Below are positions 1 to 9,173 of a stretch of 58,272 bases of DNA, one piece after another. Position 1 is the stretch's first letter. Each line of letters starts with the position of its first letter. A program made the position numbers and the translations under genes. Source of the DNA: Woeseiaceae bacterium (GTDB taxonomy: Bacteria; Pseudomonadota; Gammaproteobacteria; Steroidobacterales; Woeseiaceae); assembly GCA_013001045.1 (NCBI GenBank), contig JABDNG010000123.1, positions 1 to 58,272 on the forward strand, in the 5' to 3' direction. The notes under the pieces are model-generated. The model saw only the letters and a program-made list of their open reading frames with translations, was not told the DNA's origin and did not search any database.

Positions 1-3000
1 ATGTCGGTGAACGACAGGTTACCTGCCGGCGGGCTGTCAATTGAGAAGCTGATCGTGAAGTCGGCGTTATTCGGCGCGCCGCCCGGCGCCGCGCAACGCA
101 CGTAGTAGCTATAGCTCTGGCCATCGACCAGGCCGACCACAGTCTCGCTGTGACTGGTGCCGCCGGTACTCGCAAACACCGATGTCATTGCCGTGTAGTC
201 GATTCCCGGCACCGTGTCGTAACGACACTCCGCCGCAACATCGCTGGTCAAACTCATCGTCACCTGTGTGGTGCCTTCCGGCAACACGCCTGTCGGTTGA
301 CCATTGCTGAGTACCGGTGGGTCTGCGGCAAGCGGCGTGGCACTCGCCTCGTCAGACGACGCCGAGTTATTGCCGGCGCTATCCTCGGCGCTGACCACGT
401 AGTAGTAGGTCGTGCCATTAATCACCGCGGTGTCGAGGTAGTCGCTCGCTGTCACCAGGCCCGCGATCTCGCTATACCCACTGCCTTGAGTCTGCGAGCG
501 ATACACCCGGTAGCCGGCCAGATCAGCCTCAACATTATCCAGCCAATCGAGGCTGACCTCGCCGTTACTGCCAGTTGCACCCAGACCCGATGGTGCGGCG
601 GGCGGATCATCGCCGGTAATCGCGGAAGCCTCTTCAGACGAGGCGCCTTCGAGGCCAGCCCCGTTAATCGCCGTGACGTGGTAGTAGTACGTCGTGGCAG
701 CAGCGGTTGAAGTGTCCAGGTAACCGGCCTGTGACCCATCGACCAGTCCGACCTGGCTTTTTGCGCCATTCGCAATGGTGCCCCGATAGATCAGGTAATT
801 GGCAATGCCGCTTTCAGTATCGCTGGCGGCCGTCCACGCAACCTGGACCGACTGTCCGAGGGCGCTCGCCGATGCGCTTGCGGGCGCGCTCGGCGGACTG
901 GTGTCAAGGATGACGCGAGGATTCGGACCCGTTACGTTCTGTTCGACAGCTTCGATCGCTATGCGAACCGGCGTCGGCCAACCCGGAGGATTTCCCGCGA
1001 TCGGCGCGAAATCGCCGTCCAGGATCGCGAGTACGATTCCGAAATCCCGGTTGAAAGCGATGTAGTGACCGCCAACGCCTAACGCCACGGCCCAGTTTGC
1101 CGACGAATTCGGGTACAAGTCGCGATCGGTATTGACCCAGGTCATCAAGCCATAGGGGCTCTCCGGAAAGTCTTCGACCAGAAGTTCCGTCTGGCCATCG
1201 TTCGCATTGTCGTAGTTCGGTGGTATCCCGTAGGTCTGCTTGCTAGCGAGTTGATCAACAAACGAGCTCAGCATCAGGCGGTTGCCATCCCACTCGCCGC
1301 CAGAAACCAACAACAAGCCCGCACGGCCAAGATCCTCCAGATCCATAGACAGGCGGATACCGTCCGCCTGCGCACTCGTTGACCATCCCTGTGCACCGAT
1401 GGCATTGAACAGGGCGTCCGAGATGACGCTATCGTAGTCATCGGTGTAGTCCGCACGACCCCAGGCGCGCGCCAGAGCGCGATTGAGTTGCAGGGGATTT
1501 GCGTCCGAGTAGGCCCACAGCGATCCCGGCGCCAGGGCCGGCTCATCGAACGCCGTGGTCTGCGTCAGCGTTTGGAACCAGGTCGCGTCCGCGTCAAGGC
1601 CGCTTAGCTCGGGATTCCAGACGCTTATCTTTTCATCCAGCGACGGGATAAAACCGCGCTCAATGCCGGCCCCAACGGTCGCGGCGTGGATGGTTTTTCG
1701 AAGCGACTTCACTTCACTATTGGTATTGAAATCGCCAGCGACGTGCACCAGGTAGCCGTGCCGCCATAGTGCCCAGCGACCCGCCGTGATCACCGCGCCA
1801 AGATCAGTAACGATGGAGGCGCTGAGTCCTACTTCCTCAGGGGTCGATGGGAACTGGTTCGCGACGGACTCCCCGGGGGGAGGATAGTACGAACCAGCCG
1901 GCGCTTGCTGGCCCACACTTATCGTAGCCGTTGCCGCGTCAATGGCGCCGTCGGCGTCTGTCACTCGCAGTCCTACCAGAAAGGCACCCGACGCCGCTGA
2001 GTTAAACGTTGTGCTAATGCCGCTGGCGTCGTCGTAGCTGCCGTCGTTATTGAGGTCCCAGTCATAGGCGACAATATCGTTTCCGGGATCGCTCGAGGCT
2101 GATGCATCGAGTACCACGTCAATGCCCACCAGCCCGTCGTACGGACCACCGGCATCCGCCGTCGGCGCAACGTTATTGACTGTAACGGTAGCTGTCGCCG
2201 TATCGCTGGCGCCCGCGCCGTCGGTCACCCGCAGGCCGATCGTGTAAACGCCCGAGGCCACCGCGTTGTACGTCGCGTTTACGCCACTGGCATCGTTATA
2301 GGCATCGTCGCCGTCGAAGTCCCACTCATAAGCGACGATATCGTCATCGGCATCGGTAGAGCCGGAACCGTCCAACGTGATACCACTACCCTCGTCACCG
2401 GCGTAGGGCCCTCCCGCATCGGCAACGGGCGGCGCTTGCAGCGTGGTCAGCGTGATTGCTTCGCTGAACGATGACTCGAGATTCGCGTTATTAACGGCGG
2501 TAACCGTGTAGGTGTAAGAAGTTAAGGCCGTTAAGTTGGCGTCCGTGAACGACAAGCTTGTACTTGTTCCAATCTCGACGCCATATCGATAAACGACGTA
2601 GTGACTGACCCCAGACCTTGGGTCGGTGGCGGCCTGCCAATCAAGCATGATCTCTGAGTCACTCAACGCCGTGCCGCTGAGTCCTTGTGGCACGGAGGGT
2701 GGAGTGGAATCGGTTCGCGTCTGGCCGAAATCACCGACCGCTACCGCCCAGTCGGATACGTACGGCGCCTGCCAGGTCTGGTTGGCAGCAGTTAGCACTC
2801 CGAGGTCGATCTCTTGATAGATACTCGCTGTGTCCACGGCTTTCGCAGATTGCGGCGTAGCCATTGCGGACAAGTCAATCTGAATGCTGTCGGAATCTTC
2901 CTTGTAGAAAATATATTGCTCGTTGCCCGGATAGCAGAGCGCGTAGCCATCGGTAAGATTGTTGCATCGAGTTACGTCCTGACCATAACGCGTTGCAAAA

Positions 3001-5180
3001 AACGTGCTATAGGTTTGAATGACTTCGGGGTTGGGATACGCAGCCGACGGTGCGAATCCGTCGTTGACGGCGGGGTAATTAGGGTCGTGGCCCCAGATAT
3101 TTGCGACGCCACCGGCCATTGTGGAATGCCAGAGACCGCGCCTGGTTAACTCCATCGTGTAATCTTTGAGCGGAAATACATTATCCCGAATGCGAAAACG
3201 GTCCTCCGAGAAAACCGCCTGACCGGGCAGCGCATTCAACGCGTTCACATAGACGTCATAGCTGGGTCGGTGATGTTCATAGCTGGAGTAATCCATCTGC
3301 GCGTTCCAGCCAAGAAACGGCACGTGATCACCGTCGGTATTCGGACCACTCGCGCGTGCACCCAGCAAATGTGGCCAGCCAAGATGCTCGTGCATGAACG
3401 TCACCCAGGTCCCAAGCTCGGCTTCCGTCACCCATTCGTCGAGGTCAGAGCCATATCCCATGGTCCAACCGGGAAGCGGGCCGAGCCGGGCTGCAATGTA
3501 GCGCTGCAGACGCTGATCTTCCGCGCCATTCAGGCCCCAAGGCGTGGGTGTCTGGCCATCGGCCTCATCTCCCCACGCCCAGATGTGTACCGTTCCACCC
3601 GCCTCGTAGACCTTGGTGATGAACATCTCTAACGCTTCGAATGTGCGCGGATCAGGATCAGGTACAACAATATCGTCGGAGTGCTTTTTATCTATATCGA
3701 ACCAGTAGTTGGCCCCTGGAATATGAAAGCCATTGAAGCCGTGCTCAACGATGAATGTGTTTATATCGGCGTCGACTTGTGCCGGATTCTCGAAAAAGAA
3801 GTCGGGCATGGCGTACATGACGAGTTGTGGCACGAATGCATCGCTCGACCCACTCCAGGTCCAGCGCGTGCCATTGTTGCTGACGAATCCGCGAGCTTCG
3901 GGTGCTGAATTGGGGAGGATGTTTACCGTTCCGTTTTCACCGTCAAGATCGATGTCGTCGCTGACAGTGGTGAAGGTCCATTCCCCGACCTCGGTTCCCG
4001 AAAAACGGAACTTCCAGCTGTTGTTGCCGCTGTAGAACATCTCGGTCGTATGCGTCCTGCCACTTGCCGTGTGCACAAATGTCGCGCTGGCGATGACATC
4101 GAACGGATTTCCGGACCAGCTTGTATCTTGCAGCTCCCACTCGAGGTAGGGAATCCAGAGCGTGCCGTCGGCGTCCAGTGGAGGAGACGTGACCGTGATC
4201 GAGACGCTCGCCGCCACACTCGTGAACTCACCGTCATCGACCGTGAACGTGAAGCTGTCGGCACCGACGTAACCACTGTTCGGCGTGTAGGTGACATCCG
4301 GCGCCGTGCCACTCAAGCTGCCATTACTCGGTGCGCTCGCGATCGCAAACGTCAACGGATCGGATTCCGGGTCCGAACCCGTCAGCGTAATCGCCAGCGG
4401 CGTATCTGCAGCCGTCGACACCGCCTGCTCATCCGCCGTCGGCGCCGTGTTCACCCCTGGTGCCATGGCTTCATACAGCGCAAACACCTCTGCATCGCTC
4501 AACGTGAGGTCGTAAATCTGTATCTCGTCGAGCGTGCCCGTGAAAAACCGGCTCATCGAGCCGTTCTTCTCGCGCGCACCGAAGGTGTGCAGCCCGCTGT
4601 TGGCATCGAGACTGCCCTGCACCGCCGTATCGGTCGCCTCGGCCACACCGTCGACGTAGACCGTCAGCCCCTGCGGCGACCAGGCGCAGGCAACGTGCGT
4701 CCACTCGCCGAGAGTGGCAACCGACGTGCTGTCAATCGATCCATTGTTGTGATTGCTGCGGCACTGCCAGCGATTGTTCACCGTAATGAGAACCTGGAAC
4801 GTCCGGAATTTACCGGGAGCGTTCCAATGCCCGTACAAAGTCTGATCATTCGCGGCATTGAGCTGCCCGGGCTTGGCCCACAGTGCCACGGTGGCGCCGG
4901 GCCAGCTGCTGAAATCCAGCGCCGGCGAGTCCGCAATACTCACATAGTCGTTGCTGCCGTTGAAGTCGAGGGCCGCAGCGCTGACCCCTGTGCCCCAGCT
5001 GGTTCCCACCAGCGTGCCGTCGTTGTTTCCGATCGCATCCGCCGTGGTGGTGCCGGCGCCCTCGTCCAGTTGCCAGTATGCCGTCGGAACCGGCTGTGCG
5101 AAGACTGTCGCCAGTGGCACAAGCAAAACGAAAAGCAGCAGCGCAAAACGGACCCCTGTGATTCTTGTCACCGCGGTCAC
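1..5180 (-). CDS. Giant secreted multidomain protein: LamG, glycoside-hydrolase-like, PKD, serine hydrolase and FN3 domains (3' end outside window)
   Basis: The reading frame stays open from about 5219 to the left edge, giving roughly 1726 residues with no stop. There is no ATG, so the start is a GTG at 5180 or 5171; an in-frame TGA lies just upstream at 5222. From GTG 5180 the order is: signal peptide (1-29, ending VFA-Q), LamG-like domain (30-235), cadherin/Ig-like domain (238-330), DUF5060-like beta domain (333-427), TIM-barrel-like glycoside hydrolase region (433-797), FN3 (827-910), two PKD repeats (913-1087), a beta-lactamase-family serine hydrolase (1097-1407) with an SxxK motif (SLRK, S1159 and K1162), a YSD motif in place of YxN and a GGHYI stretch, then FN3-type modules to the edge. 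It is probably exported and acts on a polysaccharide, perhaps the product of this locus. The substrate is unknown. The fold calls rest on motif recognition only. Confidence 0.8.
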   Translation of the reverse strand, partial: MTAVTRITGVRFALLLFVLLVPLATVFAQPVPTAYWQLDEGAGTTTADAIGNNDGTLVGTSWGTGVSAAALDFNGSNDYVSIADSPALDFSSWPGATVALWAKPGQLNAANDQTLYGHWNAPGKFRTFQVLITVNNRWQCRSNHNNGSIDSTSVATLGEWTHVACAWSPQGLTVYVDGVAEATDTAVQGSLDANSGLHTFGAREKNGSMSRFFTGTLDEIQIYDLTLSDAEVFALYEAMAPGVNTAPTADEQAVSTAADTPLAITLTGSDPESDPLTFAIASAPSNGSLSGTAPDVTYTPNSGYVGADSFTFTVDDGEFTSVAASVSITVTSPPLDADGTLWIPYLEWELQDTSWSGNPFDVIASATFVHTASGRTHTTEMFYSGNNSWKFRFSGTEVGEWTFTTVSDDIDLDGENGTVNILPNSAPEARGFVSNNGTRWTWSGSSDAFVPQLVMYAMPDFFFENPAQVDADINTFIVEHGFNGFHIPGANYWFDIDKKHSDDIVVPDPDPRTFEALEMFITKVYEAGGTVHIWAWGDEADGQTPTPWGLNGAEDQRLQRYIAARLGPLPGWTMGYGSDLDEWVTEAELGTWVTFMHEHLGWPHLLGARASGPNTDGDHVPFLGWNAQMDYSSYEHHRPSYDVYVNALNALPGQAVFSEDRFRIRDNVFPLKDYTMELTRRGLWHSTMAGGVANIWGHDPNYPAVNDGFAPSAAYPNPEVIQTYSTFFATRYGQDVTRCNNLTDGYALCYPGNEQYIFYKEDSDSIQIDLSAMATPQSAKAVDTASIYQEIDLGVLTAANQTWQAPYVSDWAVAVGDFGQTRTDSTPPSVPQGLSGTALSDSEIMLDWQAATDPRSGVSHYVVYRYGVEIGTSTSLSFTDANLTALTSYTYTVTAVNNANLESSFSEAITLTTLQAPPVADAGGPYAGDEGSGITLDGSGSTDADDDIVAYEWDFDGDDAYNDASGVNATYNAVASGVYTIGLRVTDGAGASDTATATVTVNNVAPTADAGGPYDGLVGIDVVLDASASSDPGNDIVAYDWDLNNDGSYDDASGISTTFNSAASGAFLVGLRVTDADGAIDAATATISVGQQAPAGSYYPPPGESVANQFPSTPEEVGLSASIVTDLGAVITAGRWALWRHGYLVHVAGDFNTNSEVKSLRKTIHAATVGAGIERGFIPSLDEKISVWNPELSGLDADATWFQTLTQTTAFDEPALAPGSLWAYSDANPLQLNRALARAWGRADYTDDYDSVISDALFNAIGAQGWSTSAQADGIRLSMDLEDLGRAGLLLVSGGEWDGNRLMLSSFVDQLASKQTYGIPPNYDNANDGQTELLVEDFPESPYGLMTWVNTDRDLYPNSSANWAVALGVGGHYIAFNRDFGIVLAILDGDFAPIAGNPPGWPTPVRIAIEAVEQNVTGPNPRVILDTSPPSAPASASASALGQSVQVAWTAASDTESGIANYLIYRGTIANGAKSQVGLVDGSQAGYLDTSTAAATTYYYHVTAINGAGLEGASSEEASAITGDDPPAAPSGLGATGSNGEVSLDWLDNVEADLAGYRVYRSQTQGSGYSEIAGLVTASDYLDTAVINGTTYYYVVSAEDSAGNNSASSDEASATPLAADPPVLSNGQPTGVLPEGTTQVTMSLTSDVAAECRYDTVPGIDYTAMTSVFASTGGTSHSETVVGLVDGQSYSYYVRCAAPGGAPNNADFTISFSIDSPPAGNLSFTD

Positions 5181-5242
5181 AAAGCTACGACTATTTGCAT
5201 TGCTGGTGCGCCCTCGACGTCATCGCTTTTACTCTTCACTAC

Positions 5243-5271
5243 ATAATACACCACCGACATGTGGCCGCCAA
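5243..5271 (-). promoter_or_regulatory. Possible sigma-70 promoter for the giant secreted protein
   Basis: On the minus strand TTGGCG (5271-5266) is followed after 17 bases by TATTAT (5248-5243). These match the -35 and -10 consensus at 4 and 5 of 6 positions. Transcription would start near 5236, leaving a leader of 55-65 bases before the GTG start. Judged by eye only. Confidence 0.3.
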
Positions 5272-5352
5272 AGCACCTACATTGGTTAACATAATGCGTG
5301 AAACGCGATATTGCCGCGATTGCTCAATGACGATTTAGAGGATTCCTGGTAC

Positions 5353-7278
5353 TCAGGCTTTTCGCATGCAGGACTGCAGCATCTCGGAAACCGAATCGAC
5401 TGATTCGCCTTCGAAGTACAGCCGTTGCAGGATTTCCAGGTTCAGCAAAATCCATAATCGGTAACTGTGGTCGACCTTGCCGGCGATGTGCTCACTGACA
5501 ATGTTGTTGACCTGCGCCTGGTGAAAAATACCCAGCTCGGCAAAACGGGAGTTGCCCAGGAGTTGCTCGAGAACGCCTGCAAGGTCCGTTCGCATCCAGG
5601 TACCGAGCGGAAACCCGAAACCCTGCTTGCGTCTTTTGACGATTTCCTTTGGCAAATAGCGACTGCCGACCTTGCGCAGAATGTGTTTCAGGCGCCCGTT
5701 CTTTAGCTTCAGTTTTGCCGGCAGGCGCGCCGCAAACTCGACGACCTGGTAGTCCACGAACGGTGCACGTACTTCGAGCGAGTGTGCCATCGACATGCGG
5801 TCGCCGATCACCAGGTTGTGATCCGGTACCCGCGTCATGAGATCCGTATGCAGCATGCGGTCAACCAGTTCGTTCGAATCGGTTGCATTGAAATGCGTCA
5901 GAATCTTGTCAATCGACTGGTAGTCTTCGATCTGCCCTTTAGCGCTTTCCGTGAACAGCGATTCTTTCGCCTGCGGCGTAAACCGCAGGAAGCTCATGCT
6001 CTCGGCATAGCGTTCGCCCGATGAAAACTGTGACATGGCCTGCACCCACGCGGTCTTTTGCGCGATGCTCTTATAAGCAAACGTCTCAGGGACTGCGTTA
6101 ATAATCGGTTTCATGATCGTGTTTCGAAACCAGGCCGGCAGCAGACAATAAAAATCAACGACGCGTTGCCCCGCGTAGCGGTCATACCCGGCAAAACTCT
6201 CATCCGCGCCGTCGCCGCTTAGGACGACCTTTACCGTTTCCCGTGCAAGCTCCGACACCAGGTACACCCCTACCCCGTACGGATCCGCAGGCTCATCCAT
6301 GTGGTAAAGCATGCGTGGCAGCAAACCGATCAGGTCGGCATGCACAACTTTTTCATGCTGTTCCATGCCGTATTTCTCGGCAACAATTTTCGCGGCCGGG
6401 AGTTCGTTGAAGCTGTGCTCTTGCACGCCGATCGAAAATGTCGGAATCGGCGAATCGGATCTCTGCGCCATCATCGAGGCGATCGTCGTTGAATCGATGC
6501 CGCCGCTCAGGAAACTGCCGACACGAACATCGCTTAGAAGGTGGGCTTCGACTGTCTCGCCCAATACGCTGTCGAGCCGCTCTACCAGTTCGTTTTCGCT
6601 ACCCGGCCACTTCTTGTCAAACGATATCGACCAGTATTTCGACAGCTCGACCTGCCCATTCTTGACGAACAAGGTTGACGCCGCCGGCAATTTTTTCACG
6701 CCTTTGAACAAGGAATACTGGTCCGGCATGAAACGCAATGACATGTAGTGCCACAGCCCTTCGAGACATAGCTCTGGAGTCACGAGCCCCGATGCGAACA
6801 GACCCTTTATCTCGGACGAGAAGACGAACGCATCGCCGTCCGAGTAATAGAACAGGGGTTTCTGCCCCATGTGGTCACGCCCGAGGAACATCGTCTCGGA
6901 GCGTGAGTCCCAGATCGCGAACGCGAACATTCCGCGAAGGTAGCTGACGCAGCGCTGCCCGTGTTCTTCGTAAAGATGCAGTATGACCTCTACGTCCGTG
7001 CGCGTTTTGAATCTGTGACCTTTGGCGATCAGCTCCTGGCGCAGCTGTGGGCTATTGTAAATCTCACCATTGCATACCAGCTGCAGGCTGTCGTCTTCGT
7101 TTGAAATCGGCTGGGCGCCGCCTTCGAGATCGATGATGCTCAGTCTTGTGTGCCCTAATGCAACCCCATCGTTCTCGTAATAGCCCACTCCGTCGGGCCC
7201 CCGGTGCGCGAGCGCTTCGGCCATTCCGCGTATTGAACCGCGATTCTGTTTCGAGACAATCCCTGCGATACCGCACAT
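5353..7278 (-). CDS. asnB: Asparagine synthase-type amidotransferase 1
   Basis: This 641-residue protein has both AsnB modules. The N-terminal class II glutamine amidotransferase starts MCGIAG, so Cys2 is the nucleophile after Met removal, and carries HRGPD and NGEIYN. The C-terminal ATP-pyrophosphatase domain has SGGIDS at residues 258-263. Full length and intact motifs suggest an active enzyme that uses glutamine ammonia to amidate a carboxylate activated by ATP. In EPS loci such enzymes are thought to amidate a uronic acid or related residue rather than make asparagine; the substrate here is unknown. It resembles amidotransferases linked to exosortase A loci. It is the last gene of the minus-strand run that begins at 12595, 18 bases after the epimerase gene. 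Confidence 0.9.
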   Translation of the reverse strand: MCGIAGIVSKQNRGSIRGMAEALAHRGPDGVGYYENDGVALGHTRLSIIDLEGGAQPISNEDDSLQLVCNGEIYNSPQLRQELIAKGHRFKTRTDVEVILHLYEEHGQRCVSYLRGMFAFAIWDSRSETMFLGRDHMGQKPLFYYSDGDAFVFSSEIKGLFASGLVTPELCLEGLWHYMSLRFMPDQYSLFKGVKKLPAASTLFVKNGQVELSKYWSISFDKKWPGSENELVERLDSVLGETVEAHLLSDVRVGSFLSGGIDSTTIASMMAQRSDSPIPTFSIGVQEHSFNELPAAKIVAEKYGMEQHEKVVHADLIGLLPRMLYHMDEPADPYGVGVYLVSELARETVKVVLSGDGADESFAGYDRYAGQRVVDFYCLLPAWFRNTIMKPIINAVPETFAYKSIAQKTAWVQAMSQFSSGERYAESMSFLRFTPQAKESLFTESAKGQIEDYQSIDKILTHFNATDSNELVDRMLHTDLMTRVPDHNLVIGDRMSMAHSLEVRAPFVDYQVVEFAARLPAKLKLKNGRLKHILRKVGSRYLPKEIVKRRKQGFGFPLGTWMRTDLAGVLEQLLGNSRFAELGIFHQAQVNNIVSEHIAGKVDHSYRLWILLNLEILQRLYFEGESVDSVSEMLQSCMRKA

Positions 7279-7296
7279 ACCGTCTATCTCCGGGCG

Positions 7297-8283
7297 TCAA
7301 AGAAGACCTTCGTTGGAGAAATACTTCGCAGTTCGGGCCATTCCTTCGGCGATACTGACTTCGGGGTGATAATCCAGTACCTCTCTGGCCTTTGAAATGT
7401 CAAACGCAGAGGACTCCGTAAAAAACTTCAGGCTTCTCGTCGAGAACGGTGGCTCCTTGCCAAGCGCGCCCCACAATTTTTCCACCACGAAGCATGCTGG
7501 CGCCATGATCGTCAGGGGAATGGTAGGCGGTCGAAAGTCCGTGCCAACAGCCTGCGCGACTTCCGTAATCAACTGGTTGAGCGGCAACGCTTCACTGGCA
7601 CCGATAATCATCGTCTGCCCCGAAGCCTTTGGCCTGGTTGCCGCCAGTTCGAAAGCTGCCAACATGTCCGTTATGTACACGGGGTGCCGAAAAGTCTTCT
7701 TGAAACCAACCTTGATGAACTTTTTGCGTTTGATTGCCTGCAAGAGCTTTAAGGTACGCAGGCATCGCGGGCCATAGACCCACGCTGGCCGCAGAATGAC
7801 GTAGTCCAGGTCCGTCACTGCATCAAGCAGCGCTTTTTCCCCGGCGAGCTTGGTCTTTTCGTAGGCAATCGTCGGGTGGCACTCCGTCGTCTCATCAGCG
7901 GGCAGCGATTTCAATGAACCGAATACCCCGACACTGCTGCAATGCACCAGGCGATCGACATCATGGCGCTGGCAGATGTCGACAAGTTGAGCAACCGCAT
8001 CGACGTTGGTCTCCTCAAAATACGAGGGTGGCTTATTGACCTCGAGATGCGCGCTGGCGAGATGAAACACAATTTGTTGGTCCGACACCAGGGACTCCAG
8101 TTGATCCTTGTCCCTGACATCGCCCGTAACCAGTTTACAGTCTGGGTTGTCTGCCTGATGCACCAGGCGATCGAGGTTGATATCGAAGGCCGTAACGATG
8201 CGCCCCTTGGCAAGCTGGTCGTCGACGAGGTGGCTGCCGATAAAGCCACCGGCTCCGGTCACCAGGACGCGTTCGATACTCAT
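7297..8283 (-). CDS. NAD-dependent sugar-nucleotide epimerase/dehydratase (extended SDR)
   Basis: The 328-residue protein starts with a Rossmann fold (GAGGFIGSH near residue 10), has the extended-SDR serine (CSSVGVFG) and the catalytic YEKTK pair, and a C-terminal substrate domain. It probably interconverts or dehydrates a nucleotide-activated sugar in the cytoplasm; which one cannot be told. The ATG at 8283 overlaps the upstream methyltransferase stop codon by one base (TGATG), showing translational coupling. A TTG at 8286 would extend the frame by one codon but is less likely. Confidence 0.85.
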   Translation of the reverse strand: MSIERVLVTGAGGFIGSHLVDDQLAKGRIVTAFDINLDRLVHQADNPDCKLVTGDVRDKDQLESLVSDQQIVFHLASAHLEVNKPPSYFEETNVDAVAQLVDICQRHDVDRLVHCSSVGVFGSLKSLPADETTECHPTIAYEKTKLAGEKALLDAVTDLDYVILRPAWVYGPRCLRTLKLLQAIKRKKFIKVGFKKTFRHPVYITDMLAAFELAATRPKASGQTMIIGASEALPLNQLITEVAQAVGTDFRPPTIPLTIMAPACFVVEKLWGALGKEPPFSTRSLKFFTESSAFDISKAREVLDYHPEVSIAEGMARTAKYFSNEGLL

Positions 8284-9095
8284 CAAGCAGGGATCCGCCG
8301 CCCTTCAACAACGACCACGTAGCCTTCGGTGAAGAACAGCAGCGCGTCGAGACGTGAGATCAGCCAGTAGATGGGAAAGATCAGGCTGTACATTTTGTAG
8401 GTCTTTTCGACCGACTTGATCTGATCCTTGGTCGCCGGCGCGATCTGCCCTTCTTCTACTTCTGCCTTACTGCGCTTCGCGAGTACCTTGACGTACAGGA
8501 AGTTGATCGTTAACTCGAGCATTTCAGTGAAGAATCGCGAGAACGTACTCGTGACCGTCGGTTCGACCTTGCTTTGGCGCAAGATATCCTGCATCTCCGC
8601 TATCGTCAGTCCGACGCGCGAATGCCCGTATTCTTTCGGCGACATGCCCACGGCATTCTTGATTTTGACCGCGATCTTGTCTTCGTCCCCATTGGGAACC
8701 GTGCAGATCACCTGGGCGTTCGGTTTGGCGATCCTGCCAACCTCGCGGCTGAAGGGCTCACAATCGTCAAGGTGCTCATGCACGTCGATCGTAATGACTC
8801 GATCGAAACTGGCGTCGTCAAATCCCAGGTTGTCGTCGGGCAGAAATTGAACTTCCTGGCCCAGCAATTCGGACATCTCCGCCACGCAGGTATCCTCGAG
8901 GTCTGCAAAGGACCACTTGCCGCCCAGCTCGCGCAGGTAGTGATTCATTGCCCCGTTGTTATCGCCGCAGGTAACCAGCAGACATTTCTCGTCTGCTCCG
9001 ATCGTGCCGAGATGCTTCTTCAGCACACCGTATCGCATCTTCTTCTTTAGCGATTTGTTGAACATCCTGAGCTGCCAGGCTGTTTCTCCACTCAT
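8283..9095 (-). CDS. Class I SAM-dependent methyltransferase
   Basis: A 270-residue protein with a SAM-binding Rossmann core: a degenerate motif I (LVTCGDNNGAMNHYLRE), an acidic motif II (FADLED), and FDRVITIDVHEHLDD as motif IV. A hydrophobic/basic C-terminal segment (about residues 230-260, with FPIYWLISRLDALLFF) could bind the membrane. The ATG at 9095 is chosen because GGAG at 9108-9105 lies 9 bases ahead; the frame stays open to 9146 without a comparable ribosome site. It probably methylates a sugar or lipid-linked intermediate. It is coupled to the epimerase downstream. The acceptor is unknown. Confidence 0.75.
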   Translation of the reverse strand: MSGETAWQLRMFNKSLKKKMRYGVLKKHLGTIGADEKCLLVTCGDNNGAMNHYLRELGGKWSFADLEDTCVAEMSELLGQEVQFLPDDNLGFDDASFDRVITIDVHEHLDDCEPFSREVGRIAKPNAQVICTVPNGDEDKIAVKIKNAVGMSPKEYGHSRVGLTIAEMQDILRQSKVEPTVTSTFSRFFTEMLELTINFLYVKVLAKRSKAEVEEGQIAPATKDQIKSVEKTYKMYSLIFPIYWLISRLDALLFFTEGYVVVVEGRRIPA

Positions 9096-9173
9096 AACTT
9101 CATTCTCCGGCGAAAATATTGCTTTTCGCAAATCCAAACAAAACAAATACTGCTCTCGGGCCCGATCTAGATC

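Noticed and set aside
4050-5246. A plus-strand open frame of 398 codons opposite the giant secreted protein
   Set aside because: It is Arg-rich with no domain, while the minus-strand frame reads as a chain of known domains. It is an antisense shadow.
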